DNA of 64,000 nt from Zhouia spongiae (GTDB lineage: Bacteria; Bacteroidota; Bacteroidia; Flavobacteriales; Flavobacteriaceae): positions 2,406,804 through 2,470,803 of the forward strand of contig NZ_CP094326.1 in the NCBI RefSeq assembly GCF_022760175.1. The letters are read 5' to 3'. Position 1 is the first letter of the stretch; every line of letters starts with the position of its first letter. The notes under the pieces were generated by a model, which did no database searches, was not told the origin of the DNA, and saw nothing but the letters and a program-made list of their open reading frames with translations. The position numbers and the translations under genes were made by a program. This document shows positions 63,664 through 64,000 of the stretch, piece by piece.

Positions 63664-64000
63664 TTAATTCCAATTTTCATCAAAATCCAGGTCGTCCAAA
63701 TCTTCGATATCAAGACCAAAATCATCAGGGTCATTGTCAAATGTTTCCCCTTCAAATTCTTTTTCAGGCGGGGCATCCGGCAGCTGACCATGTGCAAAAA
63801 GGAGGTTAGGATATATTCTGGCTTCTTCCTTTCCTGCAATTTCTGCAAGTTCCACAAAAAAGGTCCACATACTCAAAAAGTCATATATATAGATAAGCTT
63901 GGTATTGTTCTCATCGAGGATGCTGTCGAGGGATGTTTCATTCATTAATCTTACATCAGAACTTCCGTCACTCATATCGAATAACGATATTTCTTCTCCC
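63664..64000 (-). CDS. Plasmid pRiA4b ORF-3 family protein, 5' partial
   Basis: This is the C-terminal 112 residues of a protein whose frame stays open to the window edge (GEEISLFDMSDGSS), so the start is outside. The sequence LIYIYDFLSMWTFFVELAEI followed by PNLLFAHGQLPDAPPE and a strongly acidic tail (DDFGLDIEDLDDLDFDENW) fits the pRiA4b ORF-3/IS1096 passenger family. These are found on chromosomes and mobile elements and have no clear function. No transposase is seen on this side. Confidence 0.7.
   Translation of the reverse strand, partial: GEEISLFDMSDGSSDVRLMNETSLDSILDENNTKLIYIYDFLSMWTFFVELAEIAGKEEARIYPNLLFAHGQLPDAPPEKEFEGETFDNDPDDFGLDIEDLDDLDFDENWN

Noticed and set aside
63664-64000. 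Insertion sequence at the right edge
   Set aside because: The family includes an IS1096 passenger protein, but no transposase or terminal inverted repeat is visible in the window.

Overview
The window is an AT-rich chromosomal segment of a member of the Flavobacteriaceae (phylum Bacteroidota). The evidence is a SusC/SusD pair with a cognate ECF sigma factor and FecR, the gliding-motility peptidyl-prolyl isomerase GldI, and flavobacterial families such as OstA-like, DUF3810, DUF6134-like, CCC-motif and DUF2752 membrane proteins. Several -7 promoter boxes fit the Bacteroidota consensus TAnnTTTG. No rRNA, tRNA, CRISPR array, prophage or recognisable insertion sequence was seen. Most of the content is core genome, with short accessory or decayed patches.

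Layout. 1-9.8 kb: end of a WYL regulator, ornithine aminotransferase, two small membrane-protein pairs (CD225 or CCC-motif protein plus DUF2752), a GNAT-nitrilase fusion, AlkB, an Smr protein, a surface lipoprotein with calcium-binding repeats, and a cysteine desulfurase. 10-15.2 kb: a secreted CsgG/LpoB-like protein, an M23 peptidase, a ZapB-like coiled coil, ZapA, a probable 6S RNA and RNase Y. 15.5-22.3 kb: sigma factor, FecR, SusC with an N-terminal STN domain, and SusD, which together look like a self-contained nutrient-uptake locus with its own signalling. 22.4-31.6 kb (minus strand): OstA-like, class III aminotransferase, TPR protein, two DUF368 (undecaprenyl-phosphate flippase family) proteins, AroE and a DUF349 protein, closely packed. 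31.9-38 kb (minus): RNA methyltransferase, Ste24-type protease, RelA/SpoT, Fur-family regulator and PurA as an operon. 38.1-43.7 kb: two amidohydrolase-family proteins with largely degenerate metal sites, and a DUF3810 protein. 43.8-49.8 kb: PepD, the nrnA-gldI-cyclophilin/FKBP operon, a phosphatase lipoprotein and Ndk. 49.8-54.1 kb: DinB, then NhaA bracketed by an inverted pair of repeats, then SucC. 54.5-64 kb: a small secreted protein, an esterase, a TerB-like protein, Hsp20, UvrB, an ABC exporter, a probable unrecognised kinase-fold protein, a nucleoid-associated protein and the end of a pRiA4b ORF-3 family protein.

The most interesting signals are noncoding. (1) A 6S-like RNA lies between zapA and rny, and an upstream in-frame start for rny would wrongly absorb most of it. 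(2) A family of composite hairpin repeats occupies several intergenic gaps. Its arms differ between copies by compensatory base changes. Two copies of about 150-167 bp lie in opposite orientation on either side of nhaA, and another copy supplies the stop codon of a PPIase gene. (3) A 360-residue gene without an obvious family carries the ordered signature of a protein-kinase-like fold.
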